Assembly (NCBI GenBank): GCA_030524745.1
Contig: JAUNGC010000004.1
Location: 62,001 to 126,000, forward strand
DNA length: 64,000 nt
Source of the DNA: Eubacteriales bacterium
Lineage (GTDB): Bacteria; Bacillota; Clostridia; Lachnospirales; Lachnospiraceae
Direction of reading: 5' to 3'
The notes beneath the pieces are model-generated. The model was not told where the DNA came from. It saw nothing but the letters and a program-made list of their open reading frames with translations, and did no database searches. The position numbers and the translations under genes are program-made. Shown here piece after piece: positions 54,560 to 63,615 of this stretch (positions within the stretch are counted from its first letter, which is position 1; every line of letters starts with the position of its first letter).

Positions 54560-55407
54560 AGCACTTTATGATTGTCACAAATAAAGGGAAGGATCCCGGA
54601 CTGGCAAGGACAGAGGAAATTTGCCGGTATCTGGAATCGGCGGGCTGCTCCGTCAGCGTATATGCGGACGAGATTTCCGGAAAAGAATGGGAAGCGATTC
54701 TGGCGAAGGAGAAGGAGCGGGCGGAAGGAATGCTGGTGCTGGGCGGAGACGGTACCTTGCTCCGGGCAGCCCGGGATACGGTGGAGAGCAAAATCCCGTT
54801 GCTGGGCATCAATCTGGGAACGCTGGGGTATCTGGCGGAAGTGGAACAGAGCAGCCTGATCCCTGCCCTTCAACAGCTTGTGGACGGGGATTACATGCTG
54901 GAGGAACGGATGCTTTTGGCCGGACAGGTGATCCGGAAGCAGCAAAGGATTCTGGAAACGCGGGCGCTGAACGACATCACAATCACCCGGAACGGACGGC
55001 TGCAGATGCTCTACTTTCAGATCTATGTTAACGGAAAGCTGTTAAAGGAGTATCATGCGGACGGAATCATTGTCGCAACGCCCACCGGCTCCACCGGCTA
55101 TAATCTATCCGCCGGCGGACCGATCGTGGAACCGAGCGCGAAGGTGACGCTTTTGACGCCAGTATGCGCCCATACGCTGCAGACCAGAAGCGTGATTCTG
55201 CGGGCGGAGGACAATATCGTCATCCGCATCGGAGAAAGGGAAGGAAAGGCGGCGCAGCCGGTGGAAGTGTGCTTTGACGGAAACCAGAACCTGGGGCTGG
55301 CGCCCGGGGATGAGGTACATATCACCCGCAGCAATATGGTAACTACCATTATCAAACTGAAAGAGACAAGCTTTCTGGACGTTTTGAACAGAAAGATGAG
55401 CGAGTGA
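54556..55407 (+). CDS. nadK: NAD kinase
   Basis: NadK phosphorylates NAD to NADP. The 283-residue product has the catalytic GGDGTLLRAARD (about residues 59-70) and the substrate motifs NDITITR and TPTGSTGYNLSAGGPI. The start overlaps the tlyA stop by 4 bases; the longer frame from 54463 is the shadow of the tlyA tail. It matches the conserved order tlyA-nadK-argR-recN. Confidence 0.96.
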   Translation: MKHFMIVTNKGKDPGLARTEEICRYLESAGCSVSVYADEISGKEWEAILAKEKERAEGMLVLGGDGTLLRAARDTVESKIPLLGINLGTLGYLAEVEQSSLIPALQQLVDGDYMLEERMLLAGQVIRKQQRILETRALNDITITRNGRLQMLYFQIYVNGKLLKEYHADGIIVATPTGSTGYNLSAGGPIVEPSAKVTLLTPVCAHTLQTRSVILRAEDNIVIRIGEREGKAAQPVEVCFDGNQNLGLAPGDEVHITRSNMVTTIIKLKETSFLDVLNRKMSE

Positions 55408-55483
55408 CTTTTGTCCGGCGTTGGATACAGGGGCGAATGAAACGGGCGTTTTACGAGGATAATAGAAAGGCATAATAAAAAAG

Positions 55484-55933
55484 ATGAAGCAGAACAGACA
55501 TCAGAAAATTGCAGAACTGGTATCCCTTTACGATATCGAAACGCAGGAAGAACTTGCAGAGAAATTAAAGGATGCGGGATTTCCTGTGACGCAGGCTACG
55601 ATTTCCAGGGATATCCGTCAGATGAAGCTGTCCAAAGTATCTACGGGGGACGGGCGGCAGAAATATGCGCTTCTGCCCCAGGAGAACAATGTACATGCGG
55701 ATAAGTACATTCGTGTGATGAGAGACGGTTTTGTTTCCATGGATATGGCGCAGAATATTCTGGTGATGCGCACGGTTTCCGGTATGGCGATGGCGGTAGC
55801 GGCGGCAGTCGATTCGATGAAGTTTCCGGAAGTGGTCGGCTGCATCGCGGGAGACGATACGATTATGATTGCGGTTCGTTCTGTGGAAGAAACAAAAGTG
55901 CTGATGGGAAAAATCAAAGATCTGATAAAATGA
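55484..55933 (+). CDS. argR: Arginine repressor
   Basis: ArgR senses arginine and controls its synthesis and breakdown. The 149-residue protein has a winged helix N-terminus (about 1-70, TQATISRDIRQMKL) and the C-terminal arginine-binding, hexamer-forming domain (GCIAGDDTIMIAVRS). The ATG follows a weak AGAAAGG. No arg genes lie here; the recN link is the usual Bacillota order. Confidence 0.95.
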   Translation: MKQNRHQKIAELVSLYDIETQEELAEKLKDAGFPVTQATISRDIRQMKLSKVSTGDGRQKYALLPQENNVHADKYIRVMRDGFVSMDMAQNILVMRTVSGMAMAVAAAVDSMKFPEVVGCIAGDDTIMIAVRSVEETKVLMGKIKDLIK

Positions 55934-55980
55934 GCGTCAGTTCGTTGAAGGAAGACGTTTATGCAACGAGCGGCGAACGG

Positions 55981-56002
55981 CAGCCGCAGGCGTTTGCGGC
56001 TG
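55981..56002 (+). other. Hairpin between argR and recN
   Basis: CAGCCGCA pairs with TGCGGCTG around GGCGTT, 22 bases before recN. No T-run follows, so it is unlikely to be a terminator. Confidence 0.5.
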
Positions 56003-56024
56003 TGACAGAATAGAGGGAAAAAAC

Positions 56025-57698
56025 GTGTTAGTAAGCTTACATGTGAAAAATCTGGCGTTGATTCAGGAGACGGAAGTCTTCTTCGGGACAGGACTCAATA
56101 TCCTGACCGGCGAAACCGGCGCCGGCAAATCTGTGATTTTAGGATCCGTGGCTTTGGCGCTGGGCGCGAAAGCGGACCGGGATATGATACGGACAGGTGC
56201 AGAATATGCTCTGATTGAATTGAATTTTGAAGTGTCACAGGAGATCAGAAAGAAGCTGGAAGAGATGGAGATTCCGGTGGAGGATGATCTGGTCGTTCTG
56301 CAGAGACGGGTGATGCCTGCGCGGAGCATTTGCCGTGTCAACGGAGAGACGGTGAATGCGAAAACGCTGCGGGAACTGGCGGGGCTTTTGATCGATATTC
56401 ACGGACAGCATGACAGCCAGGTGCTGCTGCAGACAAAGCGGCATCTGGAAATACTGGACGGCTACGCGCAGGGCGCGGTGGCGGAAAAGAAGGAAGCGGT
56501 CAAAAAAGCGTGGCAGCGCTATAATGCGCTGGAACGGGAACTGGCAGAAAATGAACTGGACGAGGCGTCCAGGAAACGGGAACTGTCCCTGGCCCAGTAT
56601 GAACTGGAAGAAATTGAGGATGCGGCGCTGCAGGCGGGAGAGGATGAACAACTGGAAAAGGACTATCGCCGCATGGTCAACGGCAGGCGCATAGCGGAGT
56701 CTCTCGGACAGGTCTACAGCCTGACCGGATACGACGGACAGGAAGGCGCCGGCGAGTCGATCGGGCGCGCCGTGCGGGAACTTTCCGGAATCCTTTCGTT
56801 TGACGAAGAACTGGAGAATTTTTACCGGCAGTTAAATGAGGTGGACGAACTGCTCAATGATTTTAACCGCGGCATTTCCGATTATTTGAACGACTTTGAA
56901 TTTGATGAAGAAACGTTTAAAAACGCGGAAGAGCGGTTAAATATAATAAACCGCCTGAAAGATAAATACGGCAGGACAATCGAAGAAATTCTCGCCTATG
57001 CGGACCGGCGCCGCAGCGAAGTGGACAGGCTGCTCAATCAGGACGCGTGGGTTTTGGAAAAGCGAAAACAGCTTTCGGAAGCGGAGAAAACCATGCTTGC
57101 GTTGGCGGAAGAACTCTCAGGGCTCAGAAAGGACGCCGCAGAGCAATTCCGGGAAGATATGCAGGCGGCGCTGCAGGATCTGAACTTTCTGCATGTGGAA
57201 TTTTGCGTATCTCTGACGCGGAAAGAGCGCTGCAGCGCGGAAGGTCTGGACGATGCGGTGTTTATGATCTCCACGAATCCCGGAGAGCCGGTCAAACCGC
57301 TGGCATCCATCGCAAGCGGCGGCGAATTGTCCCGTATCATGCTGGCGCTGAAAACGATCACGGCGAAACAGGAACCGATCGGAACCTTCATTTTTGATGA
57401 AATTGACGCGGGCATCAGCGGAAAAACGGCCTGGAAGGTTTCGGAAAAACTGGGACTTTTAAGCAGAACCCATCAGATCATCTGCATCACCCATCTGCCC
57501 CAGATTGCCGCGATGGCGGACCATCATTTTTATATTGAAAAAAATGCGGTGGACGCAACGACCGCCACAACGATCAGCAAACTTTCTTACGAGGAAAGTT
57601 TACAGGAATTGGCAAGACTTTCCGGAGCCGTGCAAATTACGGAAAATGTGCTTGCAAATGCCCGTGAAATGAAAGAATTGGCAGAAAAAAATAAATAG
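56025..57698 (+). CDS. recN: DNA repair protein RecN
   Basis: RecN is an SMC-like ATPase acting on DNA ends in double-strand break repair. The 557-residue protein has Walker A, GETGAGKSVILGS (about residues 29-41), a long central coiled coil (about 150-380), the ABC signature ASGGELSRIMLALKT and Walker B, FIFDEIDAGISG. The start is GTG 56025 (MLVSLHVKNLALI) after AGAGGGAAA. The terminator after it separates it from spoIVB. Confidence 0.95.
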   Translation: MLVSLHVKNLALIQETEVFFGTGLNILTGETGAGKSVILGSVALALGAKADRDMIRTGAEYALIELNFEVSQEIRKKLEEMEIPVEDDLVVLQRRVMPARSICRVNGETVNAKTLRELAGLLIDIHGQHDSQVLLQTKRHLEILDGYAQGAVAEKKEAVKKAWQRYNALERELAENELDEASRKRELSLAQYELEEIEDAALQAGEDEQLEKDYRRMVNGRRIAESLGQVYSLTGYDGQEGAGESIGRAVRELSGILSFDEELENFYRQLNEVDELLNDFNRGISDYLNDFEFDEETFKNAEERLNIINRLKDKYGRTIEEILAYADRRRSEVDRLLNQDAWVLEKRKQLSEAEKTMLALAEELSGLRKDAAEQFREDMQAALQDLNFLHVEFCVSLTRKERCSAEGLDDAVFMISTNPGEPVKPLASIASGGELSRIMLALKTITAKQEPIGTFIFDEIDAGISGKTAWKVSEKLGLLSRTHQIICITHLPQIAAMADHHFYIEKNAVDATTATTISKLSYEESLQELARLSGAVQITENVLANAREMKELAEKNK

Positions 57699-57712
57699 AA
57701 CCGAACATACTA

Positions 57713-57743
57713 AAGAGGACATTGTGCGATGTCTTCTTTTTTT
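57713..57743 (+). terminator. Terminator after recN
   Basis: AAGAGGACAT pairs with ATGTCTTCTT (one G-T pair), followed by TTTTT. Confidence 0.88.
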
Positions 57744-57773
57744 ATAGCTATGAGCCGGGCGTTTGGAAAAAGA

Positions 57774-57821
57774 TGAACATTGATCGGGGAGTTTGCTCAC
57801 CAGGCAATGTTCAGATTTTTT
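57774..57821 (+). terminator. Second terminator-like hairpin before spoIVB
   Basis: TGAACATTG pairs with CAATGTTCA around a 22-base loop, followed by GATTTTTTC. It may be a back-up terminator. The stretch to 57930 also holds a short direct repeat, TTTCGAGC(A/G), but no clear promoter. Confidence 0.6.
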
Positions 57822-57961
57822 CAAACATGCGGCGACAGCCGCAAAGCGAGGAACCGAAGGTTTCGAGCAGGCCCGGCGGGGCAGCGGAAAAATGTTTCGA
57901 GCGTGCCCGGCGTATAGAACGGGAATGGAAAAAGGCAAATCCGTAGAAAGGATGTAAAGAT

Positions 57962-59275
57962 GTGGGAAAAGGGACAGTTAAAAAAATAATTTTGCCGATT
58001 GCGCTGATTCTGACAACATTGTGTTTGAGCGGAATCTGGCTTTATTGTACATGGGAGAAAATCCCTTCTTCAATCCGGATCAAAGCCGGCGTGAGTCAGG
58101 AACTGGCGTGGAATCTGCCCGTTCAGGGAGAGGTATATCTGGACAGAGCGGCGGCGGAAGAGGAAGCTGTGCCGGCGGTGGGAATGCAGATGCAAAGCGT
58201 GAAAGAGGACGCATCCATACAGGTGAATTTTGGAAATCCGGTAACGTTTGTGGCAAATCAGATGCAGAATTACAAAATGGATGTGAAGCTGTTTGGCTTT
58301 ATTCCGTTTAAAACTGTGGACGTACAGGTGATTCCGGATGAAATGCTGATTCCTGCCGGCGTTCCCATTGGAATTTACGTGAAAACGGACGGAATTATGG
58401 TGATTGCCGAGGGGGAGTTTGAGGGACAGGATCACACGCGCAAAGAACCTGCCAAACATGTTTTGCAGTCCGGCGATTATATTTTGAAGGTGGACGGGGA
58501 AGAGATCGGAAGCAAAACAGAATTTATGGAAAAAGTGAATGGCTGCGACGGAAGCGAACTGGTTCTCACAATACGCAGAAACGAGGAAACATTCGATGTA
58601 AAAGTGAAGCCTGAATTAAATCTCAATGGGGAATACAAGCTGGGGATCTGGATCCGTGATAATGCACAGGGCGTCGGCACGATGACCTATCTGGAAGCGG
58701 ATCATACGTTTGGCGCGCTGGGGCATGGCATTAACGATACGGACACCACGCTTTTGATGGAGGTAAAAAGCGGCAGTCTTTATAAAACGGAGATCGTTTC
58801 TGTCAAGAAAGGGCAGGACGGAACGCCGGGAGAACTGACAGGGGTCATCGATTATAATCTCAATAATAAAATCGGAACGGTAGAGGCCAATTCGGTGGGA
58901 GGAATATTCGGGACATTAAATGAGGATATCGCGCAGGAACTGCAGAGCGAGGCGCTTCCGATCGGGTTAAAACAGGATGTGCAGGCGGGAAGCGCCCAGA
59001 TTCTTTGCTGCGTGGACGGGAATATAACGCCGCAATTATATGATATTGAAATTACCGCGATTCATTTGGATCATGACAATGTCAACCGCGGTCTGGAACT
59101 TCATGTGACAGATCCCGATCTTCTTGCACAGACGGGAGGAATTGTTCAGGGAATGAGCGGGTCGCCGATTCTCCAGGATGGAAAGATCATCGGGGCGGTC
59201 ACGCACGTGCTGGTCAATGATCCGACCAGAGGATATGGAATCTTTATCGAAAATATGCTGGCTGCTGCAAGCTGA
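57962..59275 (+). CDS. spoIVB: SpoIVB serine peptidase
   Basis: SpoIVB is secreted by the forespore and signals sigma-K activation in the mother cell. The 437-residue product has one N-terminal membrane segment (about 8-28), a PDZ domain (about 120-220, GDYILKVDGEEIGSK) and an S55 peptidase domain (about 230-437). The catalytic Ser is in QGMSGSPILQDGK and a His region is in TFGALGHGINDTD. The GTG start follows AAAGGATG. In most endospore formers spo0A comes next; here a TetR gene does. Confidence 0.95.
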   Translation: MGKGTVKKIILPIALILTTLCLSGIWLYCTWEKIPSSIRIKAGVSQELAWNLPVQGEVYLDRAAAEEEAVPAVGMQMQSVKEDASIQVNFGNPVTFVANQMQNYKMDVKLFGFIPFKTVDVQVIPDEMLIPAGVPIGIYVKTDGIMVIAEGEFEGQDHTRKEPAKHVLQSGDYILKVDGEEIGSKTEFMEKVNGCDGSELVLTIRRNEETFDVKVKPELNLNGEYKLGIWIRDNAQGVGTMTYLEADHTFGALGHGINDTDTTLLMEVKSGSLYKTEIVSVKKGQDGTPGELTGVIDYNLNNKIGTVEANSVGGIFGTLNEDIAQELQSEALPIGLKQDVQAGSAQILCCVDGNITPQLYDIEITAIHLDHDNVNRGLELHVTDPDLLAQTGGIVQGMSGSPILQDGKIIGAVTHVLVNDPTRGYGIFIENMLAAAS

Positions 59276-59289
59276 AAATCTTTTTGGTC

Positions 59290-59318
59290 TTGACTTATGA
59301 AAAACTTCCTGCTAGAAT
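59290..59318 (+). promoter_or_regulatory. Promoter of the TetR gene
   Basis: TTGACT and TAGAAT are separated by 17 bases, just before the inverted repeat at 59322. Confidence 0.82.
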
Positions 59319-59321
59319 AAA

Positions 59322-59343
59322 AACATCGTTATGAAACGATGTT
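59322..59343. promoter_or_regulatory. Operator-like inverted repeat at the tetR promoter
   Basis: AACATCGTT, ATGA and AACGATGTT form a perfect 9-bp inverted repeat starting 3 bases after the -10 box. That is the position expected for autorepression by the TetR protein. Confidence 0.72.
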
Positions 59344-59370
59344 ATGAAAAAAACAAGGGAAGGTAGTAAC

Positions 59371-59994
59371 ATGAGAAAACGGGTGGAAGGCGTTCAGGAG
59401 AAAATACTGGCGTGCGCGTTGGAGGAATTTCTGGAAAAGGGCTATACGGATGCGTCCCTGCGCACGATCGCTGAAAAAGCGGGAACCAGCACCAATTCCA
59501 TCTATGTCCGTTTTGGAGATAAGGAAGGGCTGTTCACTGCCATTGTGGAGCCTGTGGTCGGGGGCATGAAAGAAATGTTTCAGAACATTCAGGAAACTTT
59601 CCATTCCTTTGATAAAGAAACACAGCGGCGCGAGGTCGGACAGTATTCGTCAAATGAGATGCTGAACATCATAGATTATATTTATGATAACTTAGATGCG
59701 TTTCGTCTGCTCCTGGACGCTTCTTATGGCACGAGATTTCATAATTTTGTAGATTGGCTGGTATCCATTGAGGAGGAATATACCTATAAATGGATGGCGG
59801 TCACAGGTTATGGATTGCAGATGGAAGGGGCGGTGACGAAAGAACTGCTCCATATGGTCTTCACGTCCTATTTTGAGGGGATATTTGAAGTCGTCCGTCA
59901 TGGGATAAATCGGGAGGATGCCAGAAAATATATTGATATGCTCGGAACCTATCATCATGCGGGTTTTTTGGCAATTACGAAAAGCGATTCATAA
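59371..59994 (+). CDS. TetR-family transcription regulator
   Basis: The 207-residue regulator has an N-terminal helix-turn-helix (about 10-55, SLRTIAEKAGTSTNSIYVRF) and a helical C-terminal ligand domain ending in YIDMLGTYHHAGFLAI. ATG 59371 follows GGGAAGGTAG; the ATG at 59344 lies at the edge of the operator. It precedes the two ABC genes and should control them. The ligand is unknown. Confidence 0.9.
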   Translation: MRKRVEGVQEKILACALEEFLEKGYTDASLRTIAEKAGTSTNSIYVRFGDKEGLFTAIVEPVVGGMKEMFQNIQETFHSFDKETQRREVGQYSSNEMLNIIDYIYDNLDAFRLLLDASYGTRFHNFVDWLVSIEEEYTYKWMAVTGYGLQMEGAVTKELLHMVFTSYFEGIFEVVRHGINREDARKYIDMLGTYHHAGFLAITKSDS

Positions 59995-60001
59995 AAGAGT
60001 T

Positions 60002-60034
60002 AAGGGCTGCCTGATCCGCGGTTTGGCAGCCTTA
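60002..60034 (+). terminator. Terminator after the TetR gene
   Basis: GGCTGCC pairs with GGCAGCC around a 13-base loop, followed by TTAA. It is weak in T residues. Confidence 0.6.
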
Positions 60035-60048
60035 ACATAAAATTTAGC

Positions 60049-60064
60049 GTTAGAAAATACTAAC
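60049..60064. promoter_or_regulatory. Inverted repeat GTTAG-N6-CTAAC before the ABC genes
   Basis: GTTAG, AAAATA and CTAAC lie 21 bases before the first ABC start. A TAAAAT -10-like box lies at 60038-60043. The same GTTAG-N6-CTAAC form occurs at 63600, so both may be sites for one regulator. Confidence 0.6.
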
Positions 60065-60085
60065 TTGAGTGAGGAGGTAATTGAC

Positions 60086-61828
60086 ATGCAGAAGCAAAGC
60101 CCGCTGCTCAGAATATGGAGTTGGGGAAAGGAGGAACACGGCAGCCTGATAGGGGCGATTATCAGCGCGTTTGCCGGCGTTTTACTCGGAATGCTGCCAT
60201 ATTTTTCGGCGGCGCAAATGATTATAAAGCTGTTGGCAGGAGAAAGGGAACTTTCCGCTTATCTGCCATGGCTCGGGATTGGTCTGGCAGGATACATAGC
60301 AAGAACGCTGCTTTACAATATGGCGCTTTCCATTTCGCACAGGGCGACCTTTTCCATTTTAAAAACCATACGGCAGAAGATTCTTTCCAAGCTGCCGGAT
60401 CTTCCGCTCGGAACAGTCATGGATATGCCAAGCGGCAAGATAAAACAAATCATTGTAGACCAGGTGGACGGCATGGAGACGACGCTTGCGCATCTCTTTC
60501 CGGAAATGACCGCCAATGTGGCGGGACCGGTATTGATCCTGCTCTATCTCTTTGTTCTGGATTGGAGGATGGCGCTTTTATCTCTGGTAACGATTCCGGT
60601 CGGTTTTGCGTTTATGATGTCCGTCATGGGAAACTATCAGAAACAATATGAAGGAGCCGTCAAAACGACGATGGAAATGAACGGGACTATCGTGGAATAT
60701 ATCGGCGGCATTGAGGTGATCAAGGCGTTTAACCAGGGGAAGGCTTCTTATGCCAGATTTTCCGATAAAGTCATGGCAAACGCGTCGTATTACTATAACT
60801 GGATGAAAAGCTGCATATTCGGCACATCGATGGGATACGCCGTTGTACCGGCTACGCTGATTACTATTCTTCCGGCCGGATGGCTGTTCTATCAAAACGG
60901 AACGCTTTCGGCGGATACATTTATTACCGCGGTGATTTTATCACTCGGTATTGCCGGACCGCTCATGGCGGCGATGAACTTTGTGGATACCCTGGCGCAG
61001 GTGGGAACTACAGTGGGAGCCGTGGATGAACTGCTGGGCGCGGAAGAACAGCGGCACGGAAACCGTCCGGTTTCCATTCCCAATGCGGACATAGCCCTTT
61101 CTCATGTGTCCTTTGGCTATCAGGGGGACAAGGAAATTTTGAAAGATATCAGTCTGTCCATTCCGGCCGGCAGCATGACGGCGCTGGTGGGACCTTCCGG
61201 CTCCGGAAAATCCACTATCGCAAAACTGATCGCGGGATTCTGGGATGTGAAAAACGGAAGCGTGACCATCGGCGGTGTGGATGAAAAGGAAATTCCGTTA
61301 AAACAGCTTTATGACGAGGTGGCGTTTGTGTCCCAGGATAATTATCTGTTTGATGAAAGCGTGCGCGAGAATATCCGTATGGGCAGACTGACCGCTGCGG
61401 ATGAGGAAGTGGAGGCGGCGGCAAAGGCCGCAGGCTGCGACAGCTTTATCCGCGCGCTGGAAAACGGCTATGACACCGTTGTGGGCAGCGGCGGCGCACA
61501 TCTTTCCGGCGGAGAACGGCAGCGCATCGCCATTGCGAGAGCGATGTTAAAGGACGCCCCAATTGTAATACTTGATGAAGCCACGGCCTACATTGACCCC
61601 GAAAACGAGGCGGTGGTGCAGAAGGCCATTGCGAAGCTGGTGAAGGGGAAAACGGTCATTGTCATTGCGCACAGATTATCCACCATCAAGGATGCGGACA
61701 AAATCGTTGTCGTAAAGGACGGCCGGATTGAAGCGCAGGGAACGCATGAAGAGTTAAGGAAGAACTGCCTGTTGTATGAATCCATGTGGCAGGCGCATAT
61801 TGGGGCAAAGGACGGTGAAGTGGCATGA
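60086..61828 (+). CDS. ABC transporter, fused permease-ATPase, subunit 1
   Basis: The 580-residue half-transporter has six membrane segments (about 20-310) and a nucleotide-binding domain (about 335-580) with Walker A, GPSGSGKST, signature LSGGERQRIAIARAM and Walker B, VILDEATAYIDPE. ATG 60086 follows GAGGAGG. It pairs with subunit 2, which overlaps it by ATGA. The export-type fold is also used by siderophore importers such as YbtPQ and IrtAB, so direction and substrate are open. Confidence 0.93.
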   Translation: MQKQSPLLRIWSWGKEEHGSLIGAIISAFAGVLLGMLPYFSAAQMIIKLLAGERELSAYLPWLGIGLAGYIARTLLYNMALSISHRATFSILKTIRQKILSKLPDLPLGTVMDMPSGKIKQIIVDQVDGMETTLAHLFPEMTANVAGPVLILLYLFVLDWRMALLSLVTIPVGFAFMMSVMGNYQKQYEGAVKTTMEMNGTIVEYIGGIEVIKAFNQGKASYARFSDKVMANASYYYNWMKSCIFGTSMGYAVVPATLITILPAGWLFYQNGTLSADTFITAVILSLGIAGPLMAAMNFVDTLAQVGTTVGAVDELLGAEEQRHGNRPVSIPNADIALSHVSFGYQGDKEILKDISLSIPAGSMTALVGPSGSGKSTIAKLIAGFWDVKNGSVTIGGVDEKEIPLKQLYDEVAFVSQDNYLFDESVRENIRMGRLTAADEEVEAAAKAAGCDSFIRALENGYDTVVGSGGAHLSGGERQRIAIARAMLKDAPIVILDEATAYIDPENEAVVQKAIAKLVKGKTVIVIAHRLSTIKDADKIVVVKDGRIEAQGTHEELRKNCLLYESMWQAHIGAKDGEVA

Positions 61829-63564
61829 TTGAGACTTTCAGAAAAATATGGAAGTTTGCCGGGAAAGAACGAACAAATATCAATAAATCTGTGGCTGTCA
61901 GCTTTTTCAATGCGGTCTTTCGGATGTTTGAGGTCAGCGCTATTTATTTTGTGATCGTGGCATTGACGCAGGGGCAGAGCGGAACAAAAGCGGCATGGAC
62001 CGCGCTTGGATTTATGCTGGTAAGTATTATCGGAAACGGCATTACCGCCGGCGTTTCCAAAATGCAGCAGACCCACGCGGGCTATTTTATGGCGGCAAAC
62101 GAGCGGATTAAAATCGGGAATCTCTTAAAAGGAGTGCCGATGGGATTCTTTAACGAGAACAGTCTGGGAGAAGTGACGGGAGTCTGTACTACGGTGCTTG
62201 GAAATGTGGAAATGCTCGTTCCCATGACGCTGGTAAATATCATGGGAGGCGTGATTGGGACGGTCGTCTTTACGGCGATGATTTTACTGTTTGAGTGGAG
62301 GGTCGGATTGATTGCGGCAGCGGGAATCTTTTTCTACTTCCTGGTGGTTTCCGCGATGGAAAAGAAATCCGCGGCGATTGCGCCAAATACGCAGAAATCT
62401 CAGACCGCCCTTACGGCGGCGGTACTTGAGTACGTTCAGGGAATGGGAGTGGTCAAGTCCTTCAATTTAAGCGGTAAAGGGGATAAAAAGCTGCAGGAGG
62501 CGCTGGAATTTAACCGGAAGAGCAATCTGGACATGGAGAAACTCATGACGCCGTACACCATTTTTCAGGAACTTGTTCTGCAGGCGGCCGGCATCTGTAT
62601 GATCTTCGTAACCGTCTTGTGTTGGATCAACCAAACGATGCCCATAGCCAAAGCGCTTATGTGCATCGTAATGTCTTTTCTCGTGTTTGGACAGATCAAG
62701 CTGTTTGGTATGGGTATTTCTATGCTGAGGCTGTCGTCGGCCAGCATTGACCGTACGCTGGAAACGGAAAATATGGAGCAGATGGACGAAAAAGGCCGGG
62801 CAATGTCCCCCAAAAGTCACGACATTCTATTGGAGAATGTGCGGTTCTCCTATGAAAACAAAGAAATTTTACATGGTATCAGCGTGAAAATACCGGATAA
62901 GACCACGACGGCGGTAATCGGTCCGTCCGGTTCCGGGAAGACCACTCTTTGCAATCTGATCGCCCGATTCTGGGATGTGAACGGCGGGAGTATCAAAATC
63001 GGAGGACAGGACATACGGGAGTATACACTGGAAACACTGATGGATCAGATCAGCATGGTATTCCAGAATGTTTATCTTTTTGCGGATACCATTGAAAATA
63101 ATATTAAGTTCGGAAGACCGGATGCTACCCATGAGGAGGTTGTGGCGGCGGCGAAGAAAGCCTGCTGTGATGAGTTTATAGAGGCGCTTCCCGACGGATA
63201 TCAGACGGTGATCGGCGAGGGCGGCGCATCCCTCTCCGGCGGTGAAAAGCAGCGGATCAGCATTGCCAGAGCCATGCTGAAGGACGCGCCCATTATTATA
63301 CTGGATGAAGCGACCGCTAATGTGGACCCGGAGAATGAGGACAGACTGCAGAAGGCCATCGAGGAACTGACGAGGAACAAGACCATCCTCATGATCGCCC
63401 ATCGCTTAAAGACGGTGCGAAACGCTGACCAGATTCTGGTGATCGATGAAGGAAAGCTGGTTCAGCAGGGCAGACATGAAGAACTCATCACACAAAAAGG
63501 GATTTATGCGGACTTTGTGTTGGGCAGAAAAGAGGCTATCGAGTGGAAGCTGAATGCATTTTAG
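61825..63564 (+). CDS. ABC transporter, fused permease-ATPase, subunit 2
   Basis: The 579-residue partner has the same layout: six membrane segments (about 20-300) and a nucleotide-binding domain (about 330-579) with GPSGSGKTT, LSGGEKQRISIARAM and IIILDEATANVDPE. Both subunits keep the catalytic Glu, so neither site is clearly degenerate. Coupled by ATGA to subunit 1. The stop is followed within 40 bases by a promoter-like pair and the truncated metallo-beta-lactamase-fold frame. Confidence 0.93.
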   Translation: MIETFRKIWKFAGKERTNINKSVAVSFFNAVFRMFEVSAIYFVIVALTQGQSGTKAAWTALGFMLVSIIGNGITAGVSKMQQTHAGYFMAANERIKIGNLLKGVPMGFFNENSLGEVTGVCTTVLGNVEMLVPMTLVNIMGGVIGTVVFTAMILLFEWRVGLIAAAGIFFYFLVVSAMEKKSAAIAPNTQKSQTALTAAVLEYVQGMGVVKSFNLSGKGDKKLQEALEFNRKSNLDMEKLMTPYTIFQELVLQAAGICMIFVTVLCWINQTMPIAKALMCIVMSFLVFGQIKLFGMGISMLRLSSASIDRTLETENMEQMDEKGRAMSPKSHDILLENVRFSYENKEILHGISVKIPDKTTTAVIGPSGSGKTTLCNLIARFWDVNGGSIKIGGQDIREYTLETLMDQISMVFQNVYLFADTIENNIKFGRPDATHEEVVAAAKKACCDEFIEALPDGYQTVIGEGGASLSGGEKQRISIARAMLKDAPIIILDEATANVDPENEDRLQKAIEELTRNKTILMIAHRLKTVRNADQILVIDEGKLVQQGRHEELITQKGIYADFVLGRKEAIEWKLNAF

Positions 63565-63566
63565 GC

Positions 63567-63595
63567 TTGCAAGCGGTCGTGATCAGGGATATAAT
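63567..63595 (+). promoter_or_regulatory. Promoter-like pair after the ABC genes
   Basis: TTGCAA and a perfect TATAAT are separated by 17 bases, directly before the inverted repeat at 63600. What it drives is unclear because the following frame lacks its beginning. Confidence 0.6.
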
Positions 63596-63599
63596 AAAA

Positions 63600-63615
63600 G
63601 TTAGTCAGAACTAAC
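63600..63615. promoter_or_regulatory. Second inverted repeat GTTAG-N6-CTAAC
   Basis: GTTAG, TCAGAA and CTAAC start 5 bases after the -10 box. The spacing and half-sites match the site at 60049. Confidence 0.6.
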
